In this document: positions 38,732 to 47,257 of the stretch, one piece after another
Layout: every line of letters begins with the position of its first letter
Numbering within the stretch: the first letter of the stretch is position 1
Source of the DNA: Corynebacterium matruchotii
Lineage (GTDB): Bacteria; Actinomycetota; Actinomycetes; Mycobacteriales; Mycobacteriaceae
Assembly (NCBI RefSeq): GCF_011612265.2
Contig: NZ_CP050134.2
Coordinates: 868,001-932,000 of the forward strand
Reading direction: 5' to 3'
DNA: 64,000 nucleotides
The notes under the pieces: generated by a model
What the model was told of the DNA's origin: nothing
Database searches by the model: none
What the model saw: only the letters and a program-made list of their open reading frames with translations
Made by a program: the position numbers and the translations under genes

Positions 38732-39538
38732 GTGACTACGGTTTTCGATGCCATCATCGCGGGCGTGCGGGAAAACGTTGCCGCACGAGAATCAGTTGTG
38801 CCTTTCCGCGCCATCAAGGCACAATCCCACGACTGTGAGCCGCCCCGCGATGCGCGTTCCGCGCTACTGCAACCCGGGTGCAAACTCATAGCCGAGGTCA
38901 AACATCCCACGCCCGAACTCCATATACACACCACCCCCCTCGATCCCGTGCGTCTCGCACAGGCCTTTGAACAAAGTGGCGCTGCACTCATCGCCTGCCA
39001 CACCGAACAGTTACGGTTCCACAGTTCACTTGCCGAAATGGCCGCCGTGAGACACGCGGTAGGTGTTCCCATACTCTGTCGGGATCTCATCGTCGAACCC
39101 TACCAAATCCACGAGGCCCGCTATTTCGGCGCCGACATGATTCCCCTCCGGGTAGACACCCTAGGCCAGGCCCAATTGGAATCCCTACTCGACAGGGTGG
39201 AATCTCTAGGAATGCAGGCCCTGGTCGAGATTCGCAACCCCGAGGAGGCGGATCGGGCCATGCAGGCCGGCGCCACCATCATTGGGGTCAACTCCCGGGA
39301 TTTTCAGACCGTTGCCCAGGGCAGGATCGCGTTTTCGGAAATCGCGCCGGGGCTGCCGGCCACCGTCGTCAAGATCGCACTTTCGGGGGTGCGATATGCG
39401 TCGGAGCTGTACGAGTTTGCCGCCCGTGGGGCTGATGCGGTGGTGGTTGGGCAACCATTGATGACCGGCGAATCCGTGCGATCTGTCACACGGTCGTTGG
39501 CTGCCGCAGCACAGCACCCCGCCTGTCCTCGGCGTTAG
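38732..39538 (+). CDS. Indole-3-glycerol phosphate synthase homologue with altered active site
   Basis: 268 residues from GTG 38732, which aligns with mycobacterial TrpC starts. The whole TrpC barrel is recognisable: KLIAEVK (E55, K57), YQIHEARYFGADM, ALVEI (E166), GVNSRDF (N187). Two catalytic positions differ. The general-acid lysine of KDF is an arginine (ILCRDL, R117) and the glutamate of ESGV is a leucine (ALSGV, L217). The phosphate-loop serine motif after EVK also changes (HPTPELH for RASPSxG). IGPS activity is therefore doubtful. The reading frame is intact, which argues for a retained function or very recent decay. Neighbours TIGR02234 and lgt show it is the ancestral actinobacterial trpC locus. 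Confidence 0.85.
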   Translation: MTTVFDAIIAGVRENVAARESVVPFRAIKAQSHDCEPPRDARSALLQPGCKLIAEVKHPTPELHIHTTPLDPVRLAQAFEQSGAALIACHTEQLRFHSSLAEMAAVRHAVGVPILCRDLIVEPYQIHEARYFGADMIPLRVDTLGQAQLESLLDRVESLGMQALVEIRNPEEADRAMQAGATIIGVNSRDFQTVAQGRIAFSEIAPGLPATVVKIALSGVRYASELYEFAARGADAVVVGQPLMTGESVRSVTRSLAAAAQHPACPRR

Positions 39539-39560
39539 CGGCGGTTTTTCAGTTTTTGGG

Positions 39561-39594
39561 CACTTGTTACCATCATTGTGGTTGTTAACAAGTG
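39561..39594. promoter_or_regulatory. 9-bp inverted repeat in front of lgt
   Basis: CACTTGTTA (39561-39569) and TAACAAGTG (39586-39594) end exactly at the AAGGAG ribosome site of lgt. It could be an operator or an RNA hairpin affecting translation. Confidence 0.4.
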
Positions 39595-39606
39595 AAGGAG
39601 CTGTTT

Positions 39607-40506
39607 GTGACTGAAACAATTCTTGCCCTCATTCCCTCGCCGCCACAAGGCGTGTGGCACCTCGGCCCGGTTCCCATTCGTGCCTATGCGCTGTGCATCA
39701 TTGCGGGCATTATCGTGGCGTTGTGGATCGGCCAGAAACGATATGCGGCCCGCGGTGGGGAGCGGGAAATCGTGTTGGATGCGGCCATTGTGGCGGTACC
39801 CACGGGCATTATTGGTGGCCGACTCTACCATGTGATGACCGATTACGATAAATATTTTTGCAGCACCTGTGATCCGGTAGATGCGTTGAAGATCACCAAC
39901 GGCGGTTTGGGTATTTGGGGTGCGGTGGTGTTGGGTACCGTGAGCGTGTATGCCTACCTGCGGTTTAAGAAGATTCCCTTTGCCCCGTTTGCAGACGCGC
40001 TGGCGCCGGCCGTGGTGTTGGCGCAGGCGATCGGCCGGTTGGGTAACTGGTTTAACCAAGAGTTATTCGGTGCGGAAACCACGGTTCCGTGGGGGCTGAA
40101 GATTTTCAATCGGGTGGATGAGCTGGGGAATTACGCCCCGGTGACTGGGCACTCGACCGGCGAGGTATTGCAGGTGGTGCACCCCACATTCTTATATGAG
40201 TTGCTGTGGAATGTGCTGGTTTTTGGGTTCCTGATTCTTGTAGATCGCAAGTTTACTTTGGGTCACGGTCGGGTATTTGCCCTGTATGTGGCCGGTTACA
40301 CGCTGGGGCGTACGGTCATCGAGTCGATGCGGACCGACCCGGCGACCATGGTGTTTGGGCTGCGCATTAACTTCATTGTGTCGATTGTGGTGTTTATCAT
40401 TGCGGTTGTGGTGTTTTTCCTGCTGAAGCGCGGCCGAGAAACGCAAGATGAGGTGCGTGGCGTGAGCTTGTCGACGAGCTCAGAGCCGGAATCGGCCGAA
40501 AAATAG
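39607..40506 (+). CDS. lgt: Prolipoprotein diacylglyceryl transferase
   Basis: 299 residues from GTG 39607, which has AAGGAG six bases upstream; the longer frame from 39592 starts inside that site. About seven membrane segments. Motifs: [34 protein letters not shown] and [13 protein letters not shown], with the essential arginine and asparagine in the last. It adds diacylglycerol to the lipobox cysteine of prolipoproteins, the step before LspA. The C-terminal 20 residues are polar. Confidence 0.95.
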   Translation: MTETILALIPSPPQGVWHLGPVPIRAYALCIIAGIIVALWIGQKRYAARGGEREIVLDAAIVAVPTGIIGGRLYHVMTDYDKYFCSTCDPVDALKITNGGLGIWGAVVLGTVSVYAYLRFKKIPFAPFADALAPAVVLAQAIGRLGNWFNQELFGAETTVPWGLKIFNRVDELGNYAPVTGHSTGEVLQVVHPTFLYELLWNVLVFGFLILVDRKFTLGHGRVFALYVAGYTLGRTVIESMRTDPATMVFGLRINFIVSIVVFIIAVVVFFLLKRGRETQDEVRGVSLSTSSEPESAEK

Positions 40507-40619
40507 CGAGAGTGTGACACAAATCGCGTTCAACTGATTATGTTGGGATATGCCTGGTCATGTCTGTTTGGTTGGCCTGTTTCGTGCAGCTCGATTGTTT
40601 AACAGTGTGAAACACAACA

Positions 40620-40635
40620 AAAAACCCGGGTTTTT
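40620..40635. promoter_or_regulatory. 16-bp palindrome upstream of pyk
   Basis: AAAAACCCGGGTTTTT is perfectly self-complementary, about 50 bp before the pyk start. It could be an lgt terminator (T run at its end) or an operator. Confidence 0.4.
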
Positions 40636-40644
40636 CCCTAGTTG

Positions 40645-40664
40645 TACTCGCAGAACTGCGAGTA
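40645..40664. promoter_or_regulatory. 20-bp near-continuous palindrome upstream of pyk
   Basis: TACTCGCAG-AA-CTGCGAGTA has perfect 9-bp arms and ends 19 bp before the pyk ATG, placing it in the 5' untranslated or promoter region as a candidate operator. Confidence 0.5.
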
Positions 40665-40683
40665 GAAGATTACTGTTTAAGGC

Positions 40684-42207
40684 ATGGAACGTCGCACAAA
40701 AATTGTTTGTACATTGGGGCCGGCCGTCGCCAGCCAGGAAGGCATTCTGCGCCTGGTGCAAGATGGCATGGATGTTGCCCGAATGAATTTCTCCCACGGG
40801 GATCACGCCGATCACGAGCAGAACTATCGATGGGTGCGGGAAGCAACCGATGCCACTGGCCGCGCCGTGGGTGTGTTGGGCGACCTACAAGGCCCCAAGA
40901 TTCGCCTCGGCCGGTTCGTCGAGGGCGCTACCTTCTGGGCCGATGGAGAAGAGGTCCGTATCACCGTCGATGATGTTGAAGGCACCCATGATCGTGTGTC
41001 TACCACCTACAAGCATCTTGCCAAGGATGCCAAGCCCGGCGACCGGTTGCTGGTTGACGATGGCAAGGTGGCGCTCGTCTGCAAAGAAGTCGACGGCAAC
41101 GATGTGGTGTGTGAAGTTGTGGAGGGCGGCCCGGTTTCTAACAACAAGGGTGTGTCCCTGCCCGGCATGGATATTTCCGTGCCAGCCCTGAGCGAAAAAG
41201 ACATCGAAGACCTACGCTTCGGTCTGAAACTAGGTGTGGACTTCATCGCCCTGTCTTTCGTCCGCTCCCCGCAGGACGTGGAGCTGGTGCACCAGATCAT
41301 GGATGAGGAGGGTCGCCGGGTTCCGGTGATCGCCAAGCTGGAAAAGCCGGAGGCTGTCGAGGCCCTGGAATCCATCATTCTTGCCTTCGACGGCATCATG
41401 GTGGCCCGCGGTGACCTGGGTGTGGAATGCCCATTGGAGCAGGTGCCGTTGGTGCAAAAACGCGCCATCCAAATCGCCCGGGAAAACGCCAAGCCGGTGA
41501 TTGTGGCCACCCAAATGCTGGATTCCATGATCGAAAATTCCCGTCCCACCCGGGCCGAGGCTTCCGACGTGGCCAACGCCGTCCTCGACGGTGCGGACGC
41601 GGTCATGCTGTCCGGGGAAACTTCCGTCGGTGTGGACCCGCATAACGTGGTGCGCACCATGTCCCGCATTGTGACCTTCGCCGAAACCGACGGTAAGGTC
41701 CCAGAGCTGGCGCATATTCCGCGCACCAAGCGGGGCGTGATCTCCTATTCCGCCCGTGACATTGCTGAGCGGCTCAATGCCAAGGCTCTGGTGGCCTTCA
41801 CCTCCTCCGGCGACACCGCCAAGCGGGTGGCCCGCCTGCGTTCTCGGCTGCCACTCTTGGTGTTCACCCCCTACCAGGCGGTTCGTAGCCAGCTTGCATT
41901 GACGTGGGGCGCCCAAACCTTCCTCACCCCGACCATGCCATCCACCGACGATATGCTCGCCGAGATTGACGATCAACTATTGGCTATGGAGCAATACAAT
42001 CGGGAGGACATGATGGTGGTTGTGGCCGGTACCCCGCCCGGAATCTCCGGCAACACCAACATGATTCACGTTCACCTCTTGGGTGAAGAAACCACCGCCC
42101 CGCCGGAGGTGCTGGCTGCTGCGGAACACGCCAAGAGCCTGGAAGAGGCCGAGGCCAACCTGCAACGCGCCAGGGCGGAGGCAGAAAAAGCCGAAGAAGA
42201 GAAGTAA
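40684..42207 (+). CDS. pyk: Pyruvate kinase
   Basis: 507 residues. Motifs: RTKIVCTLGPAVASQEGI, ARMNFSHG, GDLQGPKIRLG, and IAKLEKPEAVEALESII with the catalytic lysine, followed by MVARGDLGVECPLEQVPLVQK. It converts PEP and ADP to pyruvate and ATP. The enzyme is about 30 residues longer than the usual 470-480: after VLAAAEHAKSLEEAEANLQRA the protein ends in a Glu/Ala/Lys helix. No clear ribosome site is visible upstream of ATG 40684; two palindromes occupy that region. Confidence 0.95.
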   Translation: MERRTKIVCTLGPAVASQEGILRLVQDGMDVARMNFSHGDHADHEQNYRWVREATDATGRAVGVLGDLQGPKIRLGRFVEGATFWADGEEVRITVDDVEGTHDRVSTTYKHLAKDAKPGDRLLVDDGKVALVCKEVDGNDVVCEVVEGGPVSNNKGVSLPGMDISVPALSEKDIEDLRFGLKLGVDFIALSFVRSPQDVELVHQIMDEEGRRVPVIAKLEKPEAVEALESIILAFDGIMVARGDLGVECPLEQVPLVQKRAIQIARENAKPVIVATQMLDSMIENSRPTRAEASDVANAVLDGADAVMLSGETSVGVDPHNVVRTMSRIVTFAETDGKVPELAHIPRTKRGVISYSARDIAERLNAKALVAFTSSGDTAKRVARLRSRLPLLVFTPYQAVRSQLALTWGAQTFLTPTMPSTDDMLAEIDDQLLAMEQYNREDMMVVVAGTPPGISGNTNMIHVHLLGEETTAPPEVLAAAEHAKSLEEAEANLQRARAEAEKAEEEK

Positions 42208-42231
42208 CCACTAGCTAGGCCAGATACAAAT

Positions 42232-42261
42232 AATCCCCCTCATGGTTTCATGAGGGGGATT
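42232..42261. terminator. Bidirectional terminator between pyk and glgP
   Basis: AATCCCCCTCATG (42232-42244) and CATGAGGGGGATT (42249-42261) pair perfectly over 13 bp with a GTTT loop, between two convergent genes. Confidence 0.88.
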
Positions 42262-42273
42262 CGTCATTGACCG

Positions 42274-44661
42274 CTAGATTTTGGTGGGGCTAATCTTCCA
42301 CACCTCACGGGCATAGTCGCTGATCGTCCGGTCGGAGGAGAACCGGCCGGATTCACAAATATTCACCCAGCACATGCGGGCCCAATGCAGCCGATCTGCA
42401 TAATAGTCGGCGGCCATCTTGTCCCGGGCCTCCCGGTAGGCGGCGAAATCGCCCAACACATAGTACATGTCGGGGGATTCCCAACCACCCCGGTCCAGCA
42501 GGGATACCCGCAGGTCGTGGAACCAGCCGGAGTTATTATCCGAGAGGTGACCGTCGATAAGCGAATCGAGGGCACGCTTTAAACCGGGCACCGAACCGTA
42601 CGCATCCCACGGATTATAAGTGGTGCGCAGCTCGGGTAGTTCCTCCACCTTGGCGCCAAAAATGTAGGCGTTCTCATCGCCCACGGCCTCCAGGATTTCC
42701 ACATTGGCGCCATCAAGCGTGCCCAGGGTTACCGCACCGTTCATCATGAACTTCATGTTTGAGGTGCCGGATGCTTCCTTGCCGGCGGTGGAAATCTGCT
42801 CGGAAACATCCGCGGCCGGAATGATGTGCTCGGCGGGGGAAACGTTATAGTTTTCCACGAACACCACCCGCAGGATCTGGTTGACATCTGGGTCGTTATT
42901 GACCAGGTTAGCGATCTCATTAATCAGCTTGATGATCGCCTTGGCCCGCACATAGCCGGGGGCGGCCTTGGCACCGAAAATGATGGTGCGCGGCGGCACG
43001 TCGCGTTCCCCATCCTCCTTGATGCGGAAATACAGGTCCAGCACATAAAGCGCATTCATGAGCTGCCGCTTGTACTCGTGGAGGCGTTTGATTTGCACGT
43101 CGAAGATGGAGGAATGATCCACTTCAATGCCCTGGCGGTCCTTGATCCAGGCGGCGAAGTCCACCTTATTGGCGTCCTTGATATCCAACAGTTCCTGCAT
43201 GACGGCATCATCGTCGCTGTAGTGGCGCAGCTTGTGTAGCTCATCCAGGTTCGTTACCCACGCATCCGAACCCAGCAGGCGGGTGAGCAGGTTGGAAAGC
43301 CGCGGGTTGCACATCTTCAACCACCGGCGCGGGGTCACACCATTGGTTTTGTTATTGAACTTTTCTGGCCAAATGGCGTGCCACTCCTTGAGTGTGTCCG
43401 CCTTAATGATATCGGTGTGTAGCGCCGCCACGCCGTTGATGGAATAGGAGGCATAGCAGGCCAACCAGGCCATGTGCACTACACCGTTGCTGATCGGCGC
43501 CATGTAGTTGATCTGTGCCTCATCCAGGCCCATGGCCCACATTTCTTGCCGGAAGCGGCGGTCGATTTCCACGGTGATTTCGTACACGCGGTGGAACAGC
43601 TGCTGGAAAATGGAGCAATTCCACTGCTCCAGGGCCTCGGCCAGCACCGTGTGGTTGGTGTAGGCGAAGGTTTGCGTGACCACGTTCCAGGCATCCTCCC
43701 AACCCATGTGGTGCTCGTCGAGCAGCAGGCGCATGAGCTCCGGGATGGCCAACACCGGGTGGGTGTCGTTTAATTGGATACAATTATATTTGCCGAAGTC
43801 GCGCAGATCATCACCGTGCTGTTCGACATAGTTGGCAATCATTGCCTGCAATGAGGCGGACACGAAGAAGTATTGTTGCCGCACCCGCAGCACCTTGCCG
43901 GCGTAGGTGGTGTCGTTGGGGTAGAGCACGCGACACAGGTCCATGACGGCTTCGCGTTCGACGATGGCGTCGGTGAACCGTTGCGAGTTAAAGGCGTCGT
44001 AGTCGAATTCGGCCAGGGGCTCAGCCTTCCACAGCCGCAGCGTGCCCACATTGTCGGTGCCGTAGCCGGTGATGGGCATGTCGTAGGGGGTGGCGCGCAC
44101 CACCATGTCGTCGAAGGTGACGATGCGCTGCTGGTGTTCGCGGCGCACCACGAACGGGTAGCCGTTTTCCCGCCAGGCGTCGGGCTGCTCCGTCTGGAAC
44201 CCATTATCGAAAATTTGTTTGAAGAGGCCGTAGCGGTAGAGGATGCCATAGCCGGTGACCGGATAGTCCTGGGTGACGGCAGAATCCAAGAAGCATGCTG
44301 CCAGGCGGCCCAAGCCACCATTGCCCAGAGCAGCGTCATTTTCGGCGTCAAGAACATCGGATAGCTCATGCCCATTGTCACGCACCGCCTGCTCGGCCTG
44401 CTCCACCAATCCAAGATTGGTGAGGTTATTGAGCAATGCCCGGCCCATCAAAAACTCGGCAGAGAAATAATGCTGTTGCCGGGTTGCGTTATAGGCCTTG
44501 GTGGTTGCCTCCCATTTGTCGGCCAATTGCTCCATGACCGCGTCGGAAAGCCCATACCAGAATTTCCAATTAGTGGCGGATGTGGGGCTCATGCCGGCCA
44601 CCGCGCGCACGTGGCTGCGGACGGCATCTTTGAGCTCAGGAAGATGATGCGAATCGCTCAT
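42274..44661 (-). CDS. glgP: Glycogen/starch phosphorylase
   Basis: 795 residues from ATG 44661, preceded by AGGAGC. Motifs: YFSAEFLMGRALLNNLTNLG, ALGNGGLGRLAACFLDS, YGLRYEYG-like YGILYRYGLFKQ, IQLNDTHPVLAIPELMR, and EASGTSNMKFMMNGA with the PLP lysine. It releases glucose-1-phosphate from glycogen ends, working with GlgX. A GlxR/CRP-like sequence at 44774 lies in its promoter region. Confidence 0.96.
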   Translation of the reverse strand: MSDSHHLPELKDAVRSHVRAVAGMSPTSATNWKFWYGLSDAVMEQLADKWEATTKAYNATRQQHYFSAEFLMGRALLNNLTNLGLVEQAEQAVRDNGHELSDVLDAENDAALGNGGLGRLAACFLDSAVTQDYPVTGYGILYRYGLFKQIFDNGFQTEQPDAWRENGYPFVVRREHQQRIVTFDDMVVRATPYDMPITGYGTDNVGTLRLWKAEPLAEFDYDAFNSQRFTDAIVEREAVMDLCRVLYPNDTTYAGKVLRVRQQYFFVSASLQAMIANYVEQHGDDLRDFGKYNCIQLNDTHPVLAIPELMRLLLDEHHMGWEDAWNVVTQTFAYTNHTVLAEALEQWNCSIFQQLFHRVYEITVEIDRRFRQEMWAMGLDEAQINYMAPISNGVVHMAWLACYASYSINGVAALHTDIIKADTLKEWHAIWPEKFNNKTNGVTPRRWLKMCNPRLSNLLTRLLGSDAWVTNLDELHKLRHYSDDDAVMQELLDIKDANKVDFAAWIKDRQGIEVDHSSIFDVQIKRLHEYKRQLMNALYVLDLYFRIKEDGERDVPPRTIIFGAKAAPGYVRAKAIIKLINEIANLVNNDPDVNQILRVVFVENYNVSPAEHIIPAADVSEQISTAGKEASGTSNMKFMMNGAVTLGTLDGANVEILEAVGDENAYIFGAKVEELPELRTTYNPWDAYGSVPGLKRALDSLIDGHLSDNNSGWFHDLRVSLLDRGGWESPDMYYVLGDFAAYREARDKMAADYYADRLHWARMCWVNICESGRFSSDRTISDYAREVWKISPTKI

Positions 44662-44773
44662 GAAAAATTGCTCCTGTAGAACGGAATCGGGAAGTGTCTG
44701 CACCATAGCTTAACGCTTATGAATAAAAAAGCTGCATTGGAATGTCAGTTTACCTACAAAAAACCCGGGGAAA

Positions 44774-44789
44774 TGTGATTATACTGACA
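44774..44789. promoter_or_regulatory. Candidate GlxR (CRP-type) site
   Basis: TGTGATTATACTGACA has an intact TGTGA half and a TGACA second half one base off TCACA. It lies between glgP and the divergent 44847 gene, about 110 bp from glgP. Confidence 0.4.
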
Positions 44790-44846
44790 ATTTTAGAACC
44801 TACTATGGTCGCTTAACGACGCCTACCGGAAAGGAAACTTTACGCG

Positions 44847-45239
44847 ATGGACACCACAGCAACGGATATTTTTTACTACAACCAAGACAGTCAAGTCAGC
44901 AAAGTCAGCACCCAATTCCTTAAAACCCTTGTCGCCAACGGGCTCACCATTGAAGGCGCCACCACAAGCAGCCCACTACCCAAACAGGTCACGGACGACA
45001 TTGCCAACCAGGTGGTGGCCCGAATCGCCGGCCGCTATAGCTACGGGGTGCCGGCCGTAGGCAATGCGCTACGTGTGTATGGCAGAAACACCCTGCTGCG
45101 GTTGGCCGGCAAACTGTTGGCCACCCGCGCCTTAGAACCGGTATTCCTCCGCGCCTACTATTACGTGATCGACAACAAAGGCCGGCTAGGTGGCATGCTC
45201 AAAAATCTGGCGTTGAAAAAACTCAAACGCCAAAAATAG
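44847..45239 (+). CDS. Conserved hypothetical protein
   Basis: 130 residues with a GGAAAGGA site upstream. No signal peptide; the C-terminal half is strongly basic (NLALKKLKRQK) with YGVPAVGNALRVYGRNTLLRL in the middle. Mild hydrophobic patches but no clear membrane span. No family recognised. GCTTAACGACGCC at 44811 is a two-mismatch relative of the dispersed 13-mer. Confidence 0.62.
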   Translation: MDTTATDIFYYNQDSQVSKVSTQFLKTLVANGLTIEGATTSSPLPKQVTDDIANQVVARIAGRYSYGVPAVGNALRVYGRNTLLRLAGKLLATRALEPVFLRAYYYVIDNKGRLGGMLKNLALKKLKRQK

Positions 45240-45252
45240 TCCGGGCGCATAG

Positions 45253-46002
45253 TTACTCCTTGACCTCGGTGGCGTGGATCTGCTGATCCAAGTCCTCCGG
45301 GGCTAACCGTGCCGTGCTGAACTCATGATTCAACGGTAGCCGCAGCTGCAAATCCGTGCCCGGACACACCTCAATCAACCCACTCGATAATGTGAAATCC
45401 AACACATGGCCGCCGTGGGTGCGGGCATTATCTATGAAATGCACATGGCACCCCGGGATGCCAATGCCCTTCTCATAGATCGGGGTGCGGAACCCCGCAA
45501 TGATCCCCGCGGTGTGGGAAAACACTAACTCCGCATCATCGCCGGTGGCCTCCAACATGGGGCGATAGGGGCGCTGCTGCTTCGTCACCGTCCGCACCCG
45601 CACCGACTCAAACATACCCGTGATCCGCACCGCATACATGTAGTTCTCGCTGGGCAATATGCCCGAAATGAACTCGCTCAACTCTTTACGGCACATGCCT
45701 GGCGGCGCCTCCCGCACAATCCGCGGCACAAAATTCGTGGCCACCGCAAACGGGCTATGCTGCTCCAAATCAGCCACCGTGGCCGACCCATCACCCCGCA
45801 CCTGGTAGCAAACCCCATCGACAATAATCATCTCCCCATCGAGGGCATCAAACGTGCCAATACCAAAATTGCCGTGGCCTAATAACTCCCCAATGGTGAG
45901 CTCTCCATCATAGATTCCATCCAATAACGCGGTCATGAGCGATGACTGGAAAATCGTATGCCGCTGCACCGGAATATCCCGGCTCCGATCTGGAACGGTC
46001 AT
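45253..46002 (-). CDS. budA: Acetolactate decarboxylase
   Basis: 249 residues from ATG 46002, which overlaps the stop of the amidohydrolase (ATGA). Metal ligands are visible in GCHVHFIDNARTHGGHVLDF (the HxH pair and the later His). Other marks: SSLMTALLDGIYDGELTIGELLGHGNFGIGTFDALDGEM, quoted in two parts as TALLDGIYDGE and GHGNFGIGTFD. It turns 2-acetolactate into acetoin, used in neutral fermentation or to divert excess acetolactate. No acetolactate synthase gene is adjacent. Confidence 0.92.
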   Translation of the reverse strand: MTVPDRSRDIPVQRHTIFQSSLMTALLDGIYDGELTIGELLGHGNFGIGTFDALDGEMIIVDGVCYQVRGDGSATVADLEQHSPFAVATNFVPRIVREAPPGMCRKELSEFISGILPSENYMYAVRITGMFESVRVRTVTKQQRPYRPMLEATGDDAELVFSHTAGIIAGFRTPIYEKGIGIPGCHVHFIDNARTHGGHVLDFTLSSGLIEVCPGTDLQLRLPLNHEFSTARLAPEDLDQQIHATEVKE

Positions 46003-47252
46003 GAGCCCTCCGTTCCCACATACGCAAACACCGCACTCGCGGCCGCTATGGTGCAGGCCCGCACGGTGGGGGAGAAGTCCGGCAGAAACTCGCCCGAATG
46101 ATTCACTGGGATTGTGCGCTCCAGCGTGCCGGCCGCAGCCGCGGCCTCCCACTGATCCACCGGCGTGCACCCCACAAACCAATACAGGGAAGAATCCCGA
46201 CCCGCATCACCATAGGCGCGGGGAATATTCGTGAAATCCTCCGACGCCGTCCACTCCCGCGCATCCTGCGAGCCCGCCCCAAACACTGAATCAAACTCGG
46301 GACGCACCCTGGCGAAAACCTCGGCCGAATTATTTGTGATCGGTGTGTGGGCGAAATACCGAATCGTCGGCTCGGCCGTCACCCCAGATGCCGCGCACTC
46401 GGCTCGCACCACCCGCTCAATCGCCGCATTCAGCCGCTCCCGAACCGACTCATCATAGGTCCGACAATTCACCACAATCCGGGCCTCACCAGGAATAATA
46501 TTATTCGAATGGCCCGCCTCCAAGGTGCCCACCGACGCCACAGCGAACTCGCTCGGCGGGATCTCCCGGCCCACAATCCCCTGAAGCCGCACCACAATCA
46601 TCGCCGCCACATAGGTGGGATCAATCGCGGTATGCGGCATCGAACCATGAGCCGACCGACCATGCACAATAATCTCAATGGAATCACTACCGGCCAGGGT
46701 GGGCCCCTCCTTACTGAACACCGTGCCGGCCGGCCCCGGGATAATATGCTGAGCCAAGAACACATCCGGGCGGGGGATACGCCCCACAAGCCCGTCGTCA
46801 AGCATTGCAAGCGCACCGGAACCGTTTTCCTCCGCCGGCTGGAACAACGCGATAACCGTCCCCCGCCACTTATCCCGATTCGCATCTAAAATTGCACACA
46901 ACCCAAGCAGGGCGGTGGCGTGCATATCATGCCCACACGCATGCATATTCCCATTCTTCGACGCATAATCCGCCCCCGTGGTCTCAACCACCGGCAATGC
47001 ATCAATATCCGCTCGCAGTAACACCGTCGCGTCGGAATCTTTCGGATCCCCATTGGTGAAAATCGCCACAATGCCATGCCCACCAATGTGATCTATCACG
47101 GTCGCATCATATGCAGCCAACTGGGCGACAATCTGCGCCGCAGTCCATTCTTCCTGCCCTGACAGCTCGGGATGCCCATGCAACCCGCGGTAAAAATCCC
47201 ACTGCCAGGACAAATCAGTGGAATCGACAATAGCCTCAATACTGGTACTCAC
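45999..47252 (-). CDS. M20-family amidohydrolase
   Basis: 417 residues. Metal-binding motifs HACGHDMHATALLGL and FQPAEENGSGA are those of the M20D/aminoacylase-like hydrolases (hippurate hydrolase, AmhX, IAA-amino acid hydrolase). LHGHPELSGQE near residue 26 is typical for the family start. It likely removes an acyl group from an amino acid or dipeptide derivative in the cytoplasm. Co-translated with budA and 5 bp from the DUF4921 gene. Confidence 0.88.
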   Translation of the reverse strand: MSTSIEAIVDSTDLSWQWDFYRGLHGHPELSGQEEWTAAQIVAQLAAYDATVIDHIGGHGIVAIFTNGDPKDSDATVLLRADIDALPVVETTGADYASKNGNMHACGHDMHATALLGLCAILDANRDKWRGTVIALFQPAEENGSGALAMLDDGLVGRIPRPDVFLAQHIIPGPAGTVFSKEGPTLAGSDSIEIIVHGRSAHGSMPHTAIDPTYVAAMIVVRLQGIVGREIPPSEFAVASVGTLEAGHSNNIIPGEARIVVNCRTYDESVRERLNAAIERVVRAECAASGVTAEPTIRYFAHTPITNNSAEVFARVRPEFDSVFGAGSQDAREWTASEDFTNIPRAYGDAGRDSSLYWFVGCTPVDQWEAAAAAGTLERTIPVNHSGEFLPDFSPTVRACTIAAASAVFAYVGTEGS

Positions 47253-47257
47253 CCCAC

